Origin: Burkholderia gladioli
GTDB lineage: Bacteria; Pseudomonadota; Gammaproteobacteria; Burkholderiales; Burkholderiaceae
DNA length: 64,000 bases
Direction of reading: 5' to 3'
NCBI RefSeq assembly: GCF_000959725.1
Contig: NZ_CP009323.1
Location: forward strand, 2,232,001 to 2,296,000
Shown piece after piece: positions 1-12,157 of this stretch (within the stretch, counting starts at the first letter, position 1; the number at the start of each line of letters is the position of its first letter). The notes beneath the pieces are model-generated. The model saw only the letters and a program-made list of their open reading frames with translations, made no database searches and was not told where the DNA came from. The translations under genes and the position numbers were made by a program.

Positions 1-80
1 GGATGGCCTACAACCGGGTGATCCCGATCGTCGACATCACCGCGCGCCTGCTGTCGCTGACCTTGAGCGGCAACCAGTAG
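1..80 (+). CDS. hrcA: HrcA heat-shock repressor, C-terminal end only (partial)
   Basis: The window opens inside a gene whose last 25 or so codons end at the TAG at 78-80. The readable tail is [18 protein letters not shown] and a few more residues, which resembles the C-terminus of the heat-inducible transcription repressor HrcA (family pattern GPTRM.Y.RVI). HrcA binds CIRCE operators and represses groE-type chaperone genes. The context supports the call, because hemH, hslR, grpE, dnaK and dnaJ follow, which as I recall is the usual Burkholderia order. Most of the protein lies outside the window, so the identification rests on a short tail plus synteny. Confidence 0.72.
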   Translation, partial: MAYNRVIPIVDITARLLSLTLSGNQ

Positions 81-222
81 GTCGGTGGCCGCCGGCCGGG
101 CCGATCGAGCCCGGCTATTGTCCTCATCGGCGCGGCGGGCATTCTGCCGGCTGCGGTGCCGCGGCGAGTGCCCTCGTTATAATGGGGGCCGTTCGATCCG
201 GTGCCCATGCACATCCCCGTTC

Positions 223-1290
223 ATGCGTTTTGATCTCGAACCCCCTTCGCAGCAGGCCGCGGCGCATCGCACGGCGGTCCTGCTGATCAATCTCGGCACG
301 CCCGACGAGCCGACCGCGGGCGCGGTGCGCCGCTATCTCGCGCAATTCCTGTCCGACCCGCGCGTGGTCGAAATTCCGGCCCTGGCCTGGCAGCCGATCC
401 TGCGCGGCCTGATCCTGCCGTTCCGCTCGCGCGCCTCCGCCAAGAAGTACGCCACGGTCTGGATGCCGGAAGGCTCGCCGCTGCGCGTGTTCACCGAGCG
501 CCAGGTCGAGGGGCTGCGGCCGCTGTTCGCCGCCAACGGCTACCAGGTGCTGGTCGACTACGCGATGCGCTACGGCACGCCCGACATCGGCACCGTGCTC
601 GGGCAGTTGAAGCGTCTGGGCGTCGAGCGCGTGCTGCTGATGCCGCTCTATCCGCAATACTCGGCCTCGACCACGGCCACCGCCTTCGACGCGGCCTTCG
701 CCGCGCTGGCCCGCATGCGCAACCAGCCCGAGATCCGCACGGTGCGGCACTACGCCGACCACCCGGCCTATATCCACGCGCTGGCCGAGCAGGTGCGGCA
801 CTACTGGGCCGAGCACGGCAGCCCCGATTTCGCGGCCGGCGACAAGCTGGTGCTGAGCTTCCACGGCGTGCCCAAGCGCACGCTCGACCTGGGCGATCCC
901 TACCACGACCAGTGCCAGCAAACCGCCGCGCTGTTGATGGCCGAGCTGGGGCTGGGGCCGCTCGAATGCCGGGTGACCTTCCAGTCGCGCTTCGGCAAGG
1001 CCGAGTGGCTGCAGCCCTATACCGCGCCCACCCTGCGCGAGCTGGGCGCGGCCGGGGTGAAGCGAGCCGACGTGTTCTGCCCCGGCTTCACCTCGGATTG
1101 CCTGGAAACCATCGAGGAGATCGGCATGGAGGTGCGCGACGAGTTCCTGCACGGCGGCGGCGGGAGCTTCCACCGGATTCCCTGCCTGAACGCCTCGCCT
1201 GCCTGGATTTCGGCGCTGGGCCAGATCGTCGCGGAAAACCTGCAGGGCTGGCCGGTGCGCGTGGCCGTGCCCGCGGAGACGGCCGCATGA
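223..1290 (+). CDS. hemH: Ferrochelatase HemH
   Basis: This is a 355-residue protein that inserts Fe2+ into protoporphyrin IX in the last step of haem synthesis. The ferrochelatase signature is clear: an N-terminal [11 protein letters not shown] block, then SFHGVPKRT with the conserved catalytic histidine at about residue 214, then [14 protein letters not shown], which carries the conserved glutamate. The reading frame is open upstream to an ATG at 85. I prefer the ATG at 223 because it gives the usual Burkholderia N-terminus (MRFDLEPPS) and the upstream extension looks non-coding. It is followed 24 nt later by hslR. A TATAAT-like hexamer at 178-183 could be the -10 of its promoter, but I see no convincing -35. 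Confidence 0.96.
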   Translation: MRFDLEPPSQQAAAHRTAVLLINLGTPDEPTAGAVRRYLAQFLSDPRVVEIPALAWQPILRGLILPFRSRASAKKYATVWMPEGSPLRVFTERQVEGLRPLFAANGYQVLVDYAMRYGTPDIGTVLGQLKRLGVERVLLMPLYPQYSASTTATAFDAAFAALARMRNQPEIRTVRHYADHPAYIHALAEQVRHYWAEHGSPDFAAGDKLVLSFHGVPKRTLDLGDPYHDQCQQTAALLMAELGLGPLECRVTFQSRFGKAEWLQPYTAPTLRELGAAGVKRADVFCPGFTSDCLETIEEIGMEVRDEFLHGGGGSFHRIPCLNASPAWISALGQIVAENLQGWPVRVAVPAETAA

Positions 1291-1314
1291 GCGTCACGAA
1301 ACGGGATTAAGCTG

Positions 1315-1722
1315 ATGAATTACCGGATTTCGACCGAACCCGGCGCCAAGCTGCGCATCGACAAGTGGCTGTGGGCCGCGCGCTTCTTCAAGACGCGCTC
1401 GCTGGCGGCCGATGCCGTCGAGAAGGGGCGGGTGCGGATCGGCGGGGCGACGGTCAAGCCCTCGAAGGACGTGCGGGTGGGCGACCGCGTGGAAATCACC
1501 ATCGAGACCGTGGTCTGGGAGCTCGACGTGCTCGGCATCTGCGACACGCGCGGGCCAGCCAGCATCGCCCAGACGCTGTATGCGGAAACCGCGCAAGGGC
1601 GGGCGAAACGGCTTGCCGAACTCGAGCGGCGGCGGCATTATCGCGAGCCGGCCGCCGAGCTGCATGGCCGGCCGACCAAGCGCGATCGCCGCATCATCGA
1701 CAAACTTTCGGGTGAACGCTGA
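1315..1722 (+). CDS. hslR: S4-domain RNA-binding heat-shock protein, Hsp15/HslR family
   Basis: This is a 135-residue basic protein. An S4 RNA-binding domain fills about residues 12-75 (LRIDKWLWAARFFKTRSLA, then VRIGG and a VGD turn), and the tail is Arg/Lys/Glu-rich, as in E. coli Hsp15. Hsp15 binds free 50S ribosomal subunits that carry stalled nascent chains and helps recycle them after heat shock. It sits between hemH and the grpE-dnaK-dnaJ block, which fits a heat-shock role. Its 3' end overlaps a possible short antisense gene at 1694-1855. Confidence 0.9.
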   Translation: MNYRISTEPGAKLRIDKWLWAARFFKTRSLAADAVEKGRVRIGGATVKPSKDVRVGDRVEITIETVVWELDVLGICDTRGPASIAQTLYAETAQGRAKRLAELERRRHYREPAAELHGRPTKRDRRIIDKLSGER

Positions 1723-1855
1723 AGATCTGCTCGAAGGTGGCGCGCGCGCTGCCGTATTCGGTGGTGCGGTCGGTGACGGCGCCCGACAGGCAGATGGTGG
1801 TGGTGCCGGCCACGAGTACCAGCGCGACCACCGATATGGCAAAGGTCAGTTTCAC
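1694..1855 (-). CDS. Possible small secreted or membrane-anchored protein (53 aa)
   Basis: A short frame reads leftward from a GTG at 1855, with a good Shine-Dalgarno (GGGGAG) just upstream. The product begins MKLTFAISVVALVLVAG, a short positively charged start followed by a hydrophobic stretch typical of a signal peptide or membrane anchor. A polar tail ending HPKVCR follows. It overlaps the last 29 nt of hslR on the opposite strand. I do not recognise the family. The start, ribosome site and signal-like N-terminus argue for a real gene, while its size and the antisense overlap argue for caution. Confidence 0.4.
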   Translation of the reverse strand: MKLTFAISVVALVLVAGTTTICLSGAVTDRTTEYGSARATFEQIFSVHPKVCR

Positions 1856-2159
1856 GGTACTCCCCTGGGGAACGAGGCCGGCGTGAGCCGAGGGCGATGG
1901 GCGGCGGCCGGGGCGGGTTTCGCGCCGATCGTCAGGCAGTGGAAAGTCTGACGATAGCTCAGGGTTAACCTGCGTTCGGGCAGCCTGATGGCAGTGTAGT
2001 GCAGCGCCCGAAGCCGATCCAGTGGGACCGCGGTAACGGTTGTTACCGGCAGTTTCGGCGCCACGGCGCGACAGCCCGCCACGATTGGCCGAGCGGGCGG
2101 CGCCCAAGCCCAATGCCGGGCCGATCCGCGGCTCGACGCCGCAGCCCTGGCCGAAAGAC

Positions 2160-2190
2160 CCTCTTGAAGTTGTTGTCTTCGGCCCCAACT
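2160..2190 (+). promoter_or_regulatory. Sigma-32-like heat-shock promoter of grpE
   Basis: The sequence CTTGAAG (2163-2169), a 13-nt spacer, and CCCCAACT (2183-2190) match the E. coli sigma-32 consensus (CTTGAA, 13-17 nt, CCCCATNT) closely. It lies about 90 nt before the grpE ATG, within an otherwise gene-poor gap of about 430 nt after the small ORF (1856-2282). I see nothing else identifiable in that gap. The match is read by eye. Confidence 0.7.
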
Positions 2191-2282
2191 ACGTCGCCGT
2201 TGTCCGGCGATGCGTGCCCCGTGCCCGTCACGCGGCGCGTATCGTCGATCCGGCTTTCATCATTCAATTCGATTTCAGCGAC

Positions 2283-2837
2283 ATGGAAAACACGCAAGAG
2301 AATCCGGCTGGTCAACCGGCCGACGAGACCGGCCGCGACGCAATGGCTGCCCAGGCACCGGCCGGCGACGCGCCGCAGGCAGCGGCCGCCGACGCCGCGC
2401 TCGCCGAAGCGCAAGCCAAGGTCGCCGAGCTGCAGGAGAGCTTCCTGCGGGCGAAGGCCGAGACCGAGAACGTGCGCCGGCGCGCGCAGGACGACGTCGC
2501 CAAGGCGCACAAGTTCGCCATCGAGGGCTTCGCCGAGCACCTTCTGCCCGTGATCGACAGCCTGGAAGCCGCCGTCGGCGACAAGTCCGACGACATCGCC
2601 AAGATCCGCGAAGGCGTCGAGCTGACGCTGCGCCAGCTGCAGAGCGCGCTCGAGAAGGGCCGCGTCAACGTGATCGACCCGGTCGGCGCGAAATTCGATC
2701 CGCATCAGCACCAGGCGATCTCGATGGTGCCGGCCGAGCAGGAGCCGAATACCGTCGTCAGCGTGCTGCAGAAGGGTTACACGATCGCCGACCGCGTGCT
2801 GCGACCGGCGCTCGTGACGGTCGCGCAGCCGAAGTAA
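2283..2837 (+). CDS. grpE: GrpE nucleotide exchange factor
   Basis: This 184-residue protein releases ADP from DnaK and so resets the chaperone cycle. About 50 N-terminal residues are acidic and Ala/Gln-rich (disordered). A long helical coiled-coil follows (about residues 40-85, including [19 protein letters not shown]), then the C-terminal beta domain with the GrpE signature around [11 protein letters not shown] and [14 protein letters not shown]. The ATG at 2283 gives the canonical length, and the in-frame extension upstream is Arg/Pro-rich and not GrpE-like. It is separated from dnaK by 353 nt with its own promoter, so the two may be transcribed both together and independently. Confidence 0.97.
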   Translation: MENTQENPAGQPADETGRDAMAAQAPAGDAPQAAAADAALAEAQAKVAELQESFLRAKAETENVRRRAQDDVAKAHKFAIEGFAEHLLPVIDSLEAAVGDKSDDIAKIREGVELTLRQLQSALEKGRVNVIDPVGAKFDPHQHQAISMVPAEQEPNTVVSVLQKGYTIADRVLRPALVTVAQPK

Positions 2838-3076
2838 GGCGCCGGCCGGGCGCCGCGCCCGCCGCCTCCTGTCCACGGCCCTCCGGCATCCCGGCGGGCC
2901 GCGTCCATGATGGCCGCCGCGAGCCGCGCCAGGAAAGCATCAGACAAGTATCGACTCAGGGGTGTCAATAACGGGGTTCGATCCGGGGATTCGCTCCCGC
3001 GGGCATCGGACTACCGCTCCCTGGCCGGCCGCCGCCGGCGATTGAAAAAATTGAATGGCCGCATCGCTTTCGGGGT

Positions 3077-3104
3077 CTTGAAAACGGCGCGGTCGCACCT
3101 ATTT
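3077..3104 (+). promoter_or_regulatory. Sigma-32-like heat-shock promoter of dnaK
   Basis: CTTGAAA at 3077-3083, a 12-nt spacer, and CACCTATTT at 3096-3104 resemble a sigma-32 -35/-10 pair about 87 nt before the dnaK ATG. The -10 is less perfect than the one before grpE. It falls in the 353-nt grpE-dnaK gap (2838-3190), whose remaining sequence shows only a short GC-rich hairpin directly after the grpE stop (2838-2854). Confidence 0.55.
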
Positions 3105-3190
3105 CGTGTGCAGAGTCGAATTCGGCGCGGCAAACCGGGCAAAAACGGCCCGAAAACCGCAGCAAACAGCATTTCTGGAGATTACGAAAA

Positions 3191-5137
<1,947 letters not shown>

Positions 5138-5145
5138 GTCGGGCC

Positions 5146-5171
5146 GCGGCCGTGCCGCGCGGCACGGCCGC
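5146..5171 (+). repeat. Perfect hairpin 1 after dnaK (12-bp stem)
   Basis: The arm GCGGCCGTGCCG (5146-5157) is the exact reverse complement of 5160-5171, leaving a 2-nt centre, so the element is a near-continuous 26-nt palindrome nine nt after the dnaK stop. There is no T-tract, so a simple rho-independent terminator is unlikely. An mRNA 3'-stability or attenuation role is my inference. Confidence 0.7.
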
Positions 5172-5175
5172 TACC

Positions 5176-5208
5176 GATCCGGTCCGTCACTGCCGGACGG
5201 ACCGGATC
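5176..5208 (+). repeat. Perfect hairpin 2 before dnaJ (13-bp stem)
   Basis: The arm GATCCGGTCCGTC (5176-5188) pairs perfectly with 5196-5208 across a 7-nt loop. It lies only 4 nt after the first hairpin, in the 215-nt dnaK-dnaJ gap. The two hairpins have different sequences, so this is not a duplicated repeat. No T-tract follows. Confidence 0.7.
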
Positions 5209-5352
5209 ACCCTGCGCCTGGCGGGCCTCGCGGCCCTCCGGGCACATTTGTTTTATGGCGGGGCGGCGCGCGAGCGCCGTTCCACGGTCGCAAGACTTTA
5301 CTGGAAGCGAGAGGAGCCGCCCGTGCCGAGCGCGTGGCGGCATTGAACCGAT

Positions 5353-6489
5353 ATGGCGAAACGGGATTACTACGAGGTTCTGGGCGTCGCGAAGAATGCG
5401 AGCGACGACGAAATCAAGAAGGCATATCGCAAGCTCGCGATGAAGTACCACCCGGACCGCAATCCGGACAGCAAGGATGCGGAGGAGCGTTTCAAGGAGG
5501 CGAAGGAAGCCTATGAAATGCTCTCGGACGAGCAGAAGCGAGCCGCCTACGACCAGTACGGCCACGCGGGCGTCGATCCGAACATGGGCGGTGCCGGCGC
5601 GCAGGGCTTCGGCGGTTTCGCCGATGCCTTCGGCGACATCTTCGGCGATATCTTCGGCCAGGCCGCTGGCGGCGGCGCCCGTGGCGGCCGGGGCGGCCCG
5701 CAGGTGTATCGCGGCGCCGACCTGCGCTACAGCATGGAGATCACGCTGGAGCAGGCCGCGCATGGCTACGACACGCAGATTCGCGTGCCGAGCTGGGTCT
5801 CCTGCGAGATCTGCCACGGCAGCGGCGCCAAGCCGGGCACCAAGCCCGACACCTGCCCGACCTGTCACGGCCAGGGCACGGTGCGCATGTCGCAGGGCTT
5901 CTTCAGCATCCAGCAGACCTGCCCGAAGTGCCATGGCACCGGCACCTACATCCCCGAGCCCTGCGTGCACTGCCACGGCTCGGGCAAGGTGAAGGAAACC
6001 AAGACGCTCGAGGTCAAGATCCCGGCCGGGATCGACGACGGCATGCGGATCCGCTCGTCCGGCAACGGCGAGCCCGGCATCAACGGCGGGCCCTCCGGCG
6101 ATCTCTACGTCGAGATCCACATCAAGCAGCACTCGGTGTTCGAGCGCGATGGCGACGACCTGCACTGCCAGATGCCGATCCCGTTCACCACCGCGGCGCT
6201 GGGCGGCGAGATCGAGGTGCCGACGCTGGCCGGCCGCGCCTCGTTCACGGTGCCGGAAGGCACGCAGTCGGGCAAGACCTTCCGCCTGCGCGGCAAGGGC
6301 ATCAAGGGCCTGCGCTCGAGCATCGCCGGCGATCTCTACGTGCACGTGCAGATCGAGACGCCGGTCAAGCTGACCGACGGACAGCGCGATCTGCTGCGTC
6401 AGTTCGAGCAGTCGCTGGCCGAGGGCGGCGGGCGCCACAGCCCGCAGAGCAAGAGCTGGTTCGATCGCGTGAAGAGCTTCTTCGAGTGA
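5353..6489 (+). CDS. dnaJ: Co-chaperone DnaJ (Hsp40)
   Basis: This 378-residue type I Hsp40 delivers substrates to DnaK and stimulates its ATPase. Domains in order: a J domain (about 4-70) with the invariant HPD in KYHPDRNP; a Gly/Phe-rich linker (about 75-115); four CxxCxGxG zinc repeats starting at about residue 154 ([32 protein letters not shown]); and the C-terminal substrate-binding domains. The length and all zinc cysteines are normal. It follows dnaK after the two hairpins, so its expression may be lower than dnaK's if those structures attenuate transcription. Confidence 0.98.
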   Translation: MAKRDYYEVLGVAKNASDDEIKKAYRKLAMKYHPDRNPDSKDAEERFKEAKEAYEMLSDEQKRAAYDQYGHAGVDPNMGGAGAQGFGGFADAFGDIFGDIFGQAAGGGARGGRGGPQVYRGADLRYSMEITLEQAAHGYDTQIRVPSWVSCEICHGSGAKPGTKPDTCPTCHGQGTVRMSQGFFSIQQTCPKCHGTGTYIPEPCVHCHGSGKVKETKTLEVKIPAGIDDGMRIRSSGNGEPGINGGPSGDLYVEIHIKQHSVFERDGDDLHCQMPIPFTTAALGGEIEVPTLAGRASFTVPEGTQSGKTFRLRGKGIKGLRSSIAGDLYVHVQIETPVKLTDGQRDLLRQFEQSLAEGGGRHSPQSKSWFDRVKSFFE

Positions 6490-6508
6490 CGACTGCGGTG
6501 CCGGCGAC

Positions 6509-8356
6509 ATGATGGACGTGCAGGAGGGCGCGCCGTTCGCGCTCCTCGACGATTGCGACTCGACCGCGGCTGCGCGGTCGAGTCGTTTGTACATGGGCTT
6601 CTCGCACGAGCGCGTGTGCACCGATCCGGCGCGGCTCGACGCCTGCTGCGCGGCGGTGGCCGAGGATCTCGCGCGCGGCCTGCATGCGGTGGTGCTCGGC
6701 GACTACGAGTTCGGCCGCAATCTCGAACGTGGCCAGGCCGGCGACGCGCCGCTGCGCTTCCTGCTGTTCTCCACGCTCACGCGACTGTCGCGCGACGAGG
6801 CCGATGCCTGGCTCGCCGCGCGCGACGGCGCGGCGGCCGAGCCTTCGCCGGCCGGCATCGCGCGCCTGCGCAAGAGTGTCACGCGCGCCGAGTTCGATGC
6901 GGCGATCGACGCGATCCACGCCGCGCTGCGTGCCGGCGATTCCTACCAGGTCAACTACACCTACCGCCTCGGCTTCGACGCCTGGGGTTCGCCGACGGCG
7001 CTGTATCGGCGGCTGCGCGCGCGCCAGGCGGTGCGCTACGGCGCGCTGGTCGCGCTGCCGGGCGGACGCTGGATCCTGTCCTGCTCGCCCGAGCTGTTCG
7101 TCGAGAAGCAGGGCACGCGGCTGCGCACGCGGCCGATGAAGGGCACCGCGCCGCGCTCGGCCGACCCGGCCGCCGATGCGCATGCGGCCGAATTCTTGGC
7201 CGGCGATGCGAAGAATCGCGCCGAGAACCTGATGATCGTCGACCTGCTGCGCAACGACGTCTCGCGTGTGGCGCGTACCGGTTCGGTGCGCGTGCCGGCG
7301 TTGTTCACGGTCGAGCCTTATGCCTCGGTCTGGCAGATGACCTCGACCGTCGAGGCCGAGGCGCGGCCCGAGGCGGGTTTCGCCGAGCTGCTGCGCGCGC
7401 TGTTCCCCTGCGGCTCGATCACGGGCGCGCCCAAGCACAGCACCATGGCGCTGATCGACGCGATCGAATCGACGCCGCGCGGGCTCTACACGGGCATGCT
7501 GGGCTGGCTCGACGCGGCGCCGGCGGGCGCTTGCGGCGACTTCTGCCTGGCGGTCACGATCCGCACGCTGACGCTCGAGGCGCCGCGCGTCGATGGATAT
7601 CGCGCCGGTACAATGGGCGTCGGCGCGGGCATCGTGCTCGACAGCCGCGCCCCTGACGAATACGCGGAGTGCGAATTGAAGGCCCGTTTTCTGACCGACG
7701 CCGATCCCGGCCTGCAACTGTTCGAAACGCTGTACGCGACGCGCGCCGAGGGCGTGCGTCATCTCGATCGCCATCTCGCGCGGCTGGGCGCCAGCGCCGA
7801 GGCGCTCGGCTTCGCCTTCGACGCGGCCGCGATCGAGCAGCAGGTCCGCGCGCGCGTCGACGGCTTCGACGCCGACGGCCCGCATCGCCTGCGCGCGGCG
7901 CTCTCGAGGGACGGCTCGCTCGAACTGACGTCGGCGCCGCTCGCGCCGCTGGCGGCTCCGGTGATCGAGGTGCTGCTGGCATCCGAGCACGGTTTCGCGC
8001 CGACTGCCTCCTCGGACCCGCTGCTCGCGCACAAGAGCACGCGCCGCGCCGAATACGATCGCGCCTGGCGTGAGGCCGAGGCGGCCGGTGCCTTCGACAT
8101 GCTGTTCGTCAACGAGCGCGGCGAGCTGACCGAGGGCGGCCGCAGCAACGTCTTCGTGAAACTCGACGGTCGCTGGTTCACGCCGCCGCTGGCCAGCGGT
8201 CTGCTGCCGGGCGTGATGCGCGGCGCGCTGCTGGCGGACCCGGCGCTCGGCGCGAGCGAGCGCGTCCTGAGGCCGGACGAGCTGGCGCGCGCTGATGGCC
8301 TGCTGATCTGCAACGCCTTGCGCGGCGCGGTCGAGGCGAGATTGCGTCGGATCTGA
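6509..8356 (+). CDS. pabB: Fused aminodeoxychorismate synthase I / aminodeoxychorismate lyase (PabB-PabC)
   Basis: This 615-residue bifunctional protein makes p-aminobenzoate for folate. The N-terminal 390 or so residues are a chorismate-binding PabB domain, with [44 protein letters not shown] and [13 protein letters not shown] class IV PLP (PabC-like) domain follows from about residue 395, with the PLP-lysine motif [13 protein letters not shown] and the tail [16 protein letters not shown]. Together they would convert chorismate plus ammonia to ADC and then to PABA and pyruvate. The glutaminase PabA is not in the window. It starts 19 nt after dnaJ and ends at a strong terminator. Confidence 0.93.
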   Translation: MMDVQEGAPFALLDDCDSTAAARSSRLYMGFSHERVCTDPARLDACCAAVAEDLARGLHAVVLGDYEFGRNLERGQAGDAPLRFLLFSTLTRLSRDEADAWLAARDGAAAEPSPAGIARLRKSVTRAEFDAAIDAIHAALRAGDSYQVNYTYRLGFDAWGSPTALYRRLRARQAVRYGALVALPGGRWILSCSPELFVEKQGTRLRTRPMKGTAPRSADPAADAHAAEFLAGDAKNRAENLMIVDLLRNDVSRVARTGSVRVPALFTVEPYASVWQMTSTVEAEARPEAGFAELLRALFPCGSITGAPKHSTMALIDAIESTPRGLYTGMLGWLDAAPAGACGDFCLAVTIRTLTLEAPRVDGYRAGTMGVGAGIVLDSRAPDEYAECELKARFLTDADPGLQLFETLYATRAEGVRHLDRHLARLGASAEALGFAFDAAAIEQQVRARVDGFDADGPHRLRAALSRDGSLELTSAPLAPLAAPVIEVLLASEHGFAPTASSDPLLAHKSTRRAEYDRAWREAEAAGAFDMLFVNERGELTEGGRSNVFVKLDGRWFTPPLASGLLPGVMRGALLADPALGASERVLRPDELARADGLLICNALRGAVEARLRRI

Positions 8357-8387
8357 ACGCGCGGCGCGACGCGTCGACCGGCCAACG

Positions 8388-8426
8388 AAAAAGCGCGGCA
8401 CCTTTCGAGGGTGCCGCGCTTTTTTA
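8388..8426. terminator. Bidirectional rho-independent terminator between pabBC and panB
   Basis: A 15-bp perfect stem (AAAAAGCGCGGCACC, 8388-8402, pairing with 8410-8424) closes a 7-nt loop, with A-runs and T-runs at both ends. It lies between convergent genes, so it can stop transcription from either side. Confidence 0.93.
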
Positions 8427-8453
8427 TCGCCGTCGTGCCGGCCGGCCGAGAAC

Positions 8454-9269
8454 TCAGAACGAGTGCTCGGGCCCGGGGAAGCTGCCGTCCTTGACCGCGC
8501 GCACATAGGCCTCGACGGCCGCCAGGATGCTCGGCTGGCCGTGCATGAAGTCCTTCACGAAGCGCGGGCGCTTGCCGGGGAAGATGCCCAGCATGTCGTG
8601 CAGCACCAGCACCTGGCCCGAGCAGTTGAGACCGGCGCCGATGCCGATGGTCGGCGTGCTGACGAGTTCGGTCAGCTCCGAGGCCACCAGGGTCGGCACC
8701 GCCTCGAGCACCATCAGCTGCGCGCCGGCCTGCTCCAGCGCCTTGGCATCGCGCAGCAGCTGGGCCGCGCCCGCCTCGGTCTTGCCCTGCACCTTGAAGC
8801 CGCCGAAGGCGTGCACCGATTGCGGCGTGAGCCCCAGGTGCGGACAGACCGGCACCGCGCGCTCGACCAGGAAGCGCACCGTCTCGGCCAGCCATTCGCC
8901 GCCCTCCAGCTTGACCATCTGCGCGCCGGCTCGCATCAGCTTGACCGAGCTCTCGAAGGCCTGCTCGGGCGTGCCGTAGGTGCCGAACGGCAGGTCGGCG
9001 ACGATCAGCGCGCGCGGCTGGGCGCGCGCCACGCAGGCCGTGTGATAGGCGATCTCGTCGAGCGTGACGGGGAGGGTGGTGGTCTGGCCTTGCAGCACGT
9101 TGCCGAGCGAATCGCCGATCAGCAGCGCGTCGACGCCGGCGCGATCGAGCAGCGAGGCGAAGCTCGCGTCGTAGCAGGTCAGCATCGCGATCTTCTCGCC
9201 GGCCGCGCGCATCTGTTGCAGCTTGGGCACGGTGATGGCCGCGCGGCTCGATTCCTGGAGATAGGTCAT
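8454..9269 (-). CDS. panB: 3-methyl-2-oxobutanoate hydroxymethyltransferase PanB
   Basis: This 271-residue enzyme transfers a hydroxymethyl group from 5,10-methylene-THF to 2-oxoisovalerate, giving ketopantoate for pantothenate and CoA. Family motifs are present: [13 protein letters not shown] near the N-terminus, [15 protein letters not shown] (metal and substrate pocket), [16 protein letters not shown], and [18 protein letters not shown]. The length is normal. It is probably the last gene of a leftward run in which dgk lies 46 nt upstream. Confidence 0.97.
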   Translation of the reverse strand: MTYLQESSRAAITVPKLQQMRAAGEKIAMLTCYDASFASLLDRAGVDALLIGDSLGNVLQGQTTTLPVTLDEIAYHTACVARAQPRALIVADLPFGTYGTPEQAFESSVKLMRAGAQMVKLEGGEWLAETVRFLVERAVPVCPHLGLTPQSVHAFGGFKVQGKTEAGAAQLLRDAKALEQAGAQLMVLEAVPTLVASELTELVSTPTIGIGAGLNCSGQVLVLHDMLGIFPGKRPRFVKDFMHGQPSILAAVEAYVRAVKDGSFPGPEHSF

Positions 9270-9315
9270 GGGAGATCCGGTTCGTGAGGAAAGACAGGCG
9301 GCGCGACGACGCTGA

Positions 9316-9995
<680 letters not shown>

Positions 9996-9999
<4 letters not shown>

Positions 10000-10526
10000 C
10001 GGCAGCGGCTTTTGTCGTTCGCGGCCTTCATCGCCATCAGGCACTGGCAGGTCTGCACCTTCTCGATGCGCTGGTCGGCCACCGCGGTCAGGAAGGCCTG
10101 CGCGTGGCCGTGGATCGGGATCGCCAGCGCCGGGTCGAGCTCGACCAGCGGCACCAGCACGAAGGCGCGCCCGGTCAGGCGCGGATGCGGCACCACCAGG
10201 TCGGGTTCGTCGATGGTGTGATCGCCGTACAGCAGGATGTCGATGTCGAGCGTGCGCGGCGCGTTGTGGAACGGCCGCTCGCGGCCGAAGTGGTGCTCGA
10301 TCTGCTGGCAGAGCCTGAGCAATTCGCGGGCCGCCAGACGCGTCTCGATCTTGACCGCGCAGTTGTAGTAGTCGTCACCGCCGGCGTCGATCGGCGCCGT
10401 CCGGTACAGGCTCGATTTGCCGAGCACGGTGACCGCGCATTGCTGCGCGAGGCAGACCACCGCATCCTTCAATGTCTGGCGCGCATCGCCGAGATTCGCG
10501 CCGAGGCCGAGATAAGCAAGCGTCAT
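9996..10526 (-). CDS. folK: Dihydropterin pyrophosphokinase FolK (HPPK)
   Basis: This 176-residue protein transfers pyrophosphate from ATP to 6-hydroxymethyl-dihydropterin in folate synthesis. HPPK hallmarks are LGLGANLGDARQTL at the N-terminus, SSLYRTAP, FGRERPFHNAPRTLDIDILLYG (the family signature with both metal aspartates) and LVVPHPRLTGRAFVLVPL. The ATG at 10526 gives this canonical N-terminus. Its stop overlaps the kinase start, and pcnB ends 29 nt upstream. Together with pabBC it places two folate genes in this region. Confidence 0.96.
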
Positions 10527-10555
10527 GGCATCCACTTCCTGCGTCGTCCGACGGC

Positions 10556-12157
10556 TCAGTCGTCCGCATCCGGCGCTTCGGCCGGTTGCGGCTGCGCGGC
10601 GCCGTCTTCCGGCCGGCGGTTGCGCGCGCCGCCGCGGCGGCGGCGCTTGCGGGGCCCGGCGGCCCCTGGTACGCCCGGCGCCTTGTCGCGCGACGTGCCC
10701 TGGGTGAGCAGCGTCTCGCGTGCCGCGGCATCGCCGTCGATGAAATCCGTCCACCACTGCGCCACCGATTCGTCCAGTTCGCCGGACTCGCAGCGCAGCA
10801 GGAGGAAATCATACCCCGCTCTAAATCTTTGGTGTTCCAGCAGCCGGATCGCGCTGCGACCCGAGCGTTTCTCGAGGCGCAGTTGCAGGCCCCAGATCTC
10901 GCGCATGTCGGCCGAGTAGCGCTTGTGGATCGCCAGCTTCTCGGTCTGCATCTCCAGCACGTCGTCCATCGCGCGCTGCAGGGCCGGCACCGGGAACTCG
11001 CCGTTGGCGACGTACTGGTTCCAGCGCTGGCGCATGTCGTGCCAGAGCAGGGTCGCGAACAAAAAGCCGGGCGAGACCGACTTGCCGGCGCGCACGCGCG
11101 CGTCGGTGTTGTTCAGCGCCAGCGTGATGAACTTCTCGCCCTGGGGCTGTTCGAGCACCACGTCGAGCAGCGGCAGCAGCCCGTGGTGCAGGCCTTCGCC
11201 GCGCAGTTGCTTCAGGCAGGCCAGCGCGTGGCCCGAGAGCAGCAGCTTGAGCATCTCGTCGAACAGGCGCGCGGCCGGCACGTTGTTGATCAGGTCGGCC
11301 AGCGGCTTGATCGGATCGCGCGTGTGCGGCTCGATGTCGAAGCCGAGCTTGGCCGCGAAGCGCACCACGCGCAGCATGCGCACCGGGTCCTCGCGGTAGC
11401 GCGTGGCCGGATCGCCGATCATGCGCAACAAGCGTGCGCGCATGTCGGCCATGCCGTCGTGGTAGTCGAGCACGGTCTGCGTCGCGGGGTCGTAATACAT
11501 CGCGTTGATCGTGAAGTCGCGGCGCGCCGCGTCCTCGTGCTGCTCGCCCCAGACGTTGTCGCGCAGCACGCGGCCGCTGGCGTCCACCGCGTGGGTGCGC
11601 CGGTCCAGCTCGTCGCGCTTCATGCGGCGCGGCGGCGGCGCGTCGGCGGGCGGTGCCTCGGCCGGTGCGTCGACCAGCGCGCGGAAGGTCGAGACCTCGA
11701 TCAGCTCCTGGCCGAACTGCACGTGCACGATCTGGAAGCGGCGCCCGATCAGGCGCGCGCGGCGGAACAGGCGCTGCACCTCGGTCGGGGTGGCGTCGGT
11801 GGCGACGTCGAAATCCTTGGGCGCGATGCCGAACAGCAGGTCGCGTACCGCGCCGCCGACGATGAAGGCGCGAAAACCCGCCTGCTGCAGCGTGTCGGTC
11901 ACGCGGACCGCGTTGCGCGAGATCAGCGAGGGATCGATGCCGTGCACGGCGGCCGGCACGATGGTGGGGTCGGTGCGCCGCTCGGCCACTTTCGCGGCGT
12001 CGCGCGCGGCCTGCTTCTGCGCGCTCGCTTTTTTGGTGGCGGTGGCCGGCGCGCGCGGGGCGGCGCGTTCGGACGGCGCGGCCTCGGCGGGGGCGGAATC
12101 GTCGCGGGCGGCGCTATCGTCCTGCCCGAGCAGCTTGCGGATGAGTTTCTTGATCAC
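10556..12157 (-). CDS. pcnB: Poly(A) polymerase I PcnB
   Basis: This 533-residue nucleotidyltransferase adds poly(A) tails to RNA 3' ends and so promotes decay and copy-number control. The catalytic core has FIVGGAVRDLLFG and PKDFDVATDATP, which carry the catalytic aspartates, followed by RRDFTINAMYY and the RNA-binding REDPVRMLRVVRFAAKLGF block. Both ends are basic and low-complexity: an Ala/Lys-rich N-terminal 80 residues, and an Arg-rich C-terminus (RKRRRRGGARNRR), common in Burkholderia. The GTG start at 12157 overlaps the upstream phosphatase stop (GTGA), indicating coupling. Confidence 0.94.
   Translation of the reverse strand: MIKKLIRKLLGQDDSAARDDSAPAEAAPSERAAPRAPATATKKASAQKQAARDAAKVAERRTDPTIVPAAVHGIDPSLISRNAVRVTDTLQQAGFRAFIVGGAVRDLLFGIAPKDFDVATDATPTEVQRLFRRARLIGRRFQIVHVQFGQELIEVSTFRALVDAPAEAPPADAPPPRRMKRDELDRRTHAVDASGRVLRDNVWGEQHEDAARRDFTINAMYYDPATQTVLDYHDGMADMRARLLRMIGDPATRYREDPVRMLRVVRFAAKLGFDIEPHTRDPIKPLADLINNVPAARLFDEMLKLLLSGHALACLKQLRGEGLHHGLLPLLDVVLEQPQGEKFITLALNNTDARVRAGKSVSPGFLFATLLWHDMRQRWNQYVANGEFPVPALQRAMDDVLEMQTEKLAIHKRYSADMREIWGLQLRLEKRSGRSAIRLLEHQRFRAGYDFLLLRCESGELDESVAQWWTDFIDGDAAARETLLTQGTSRDKAPGVPGAAGPRKRRRRGGARNRRPEDGAAQPQPAEAPDADD

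Noticed and set aside
2960..3020. GGTTCGATCC string like a tRNA T-loop upstream of dnaK
   Set aside because: I could not pair the T-arm or find acceptor, D and anticodon arms around it.
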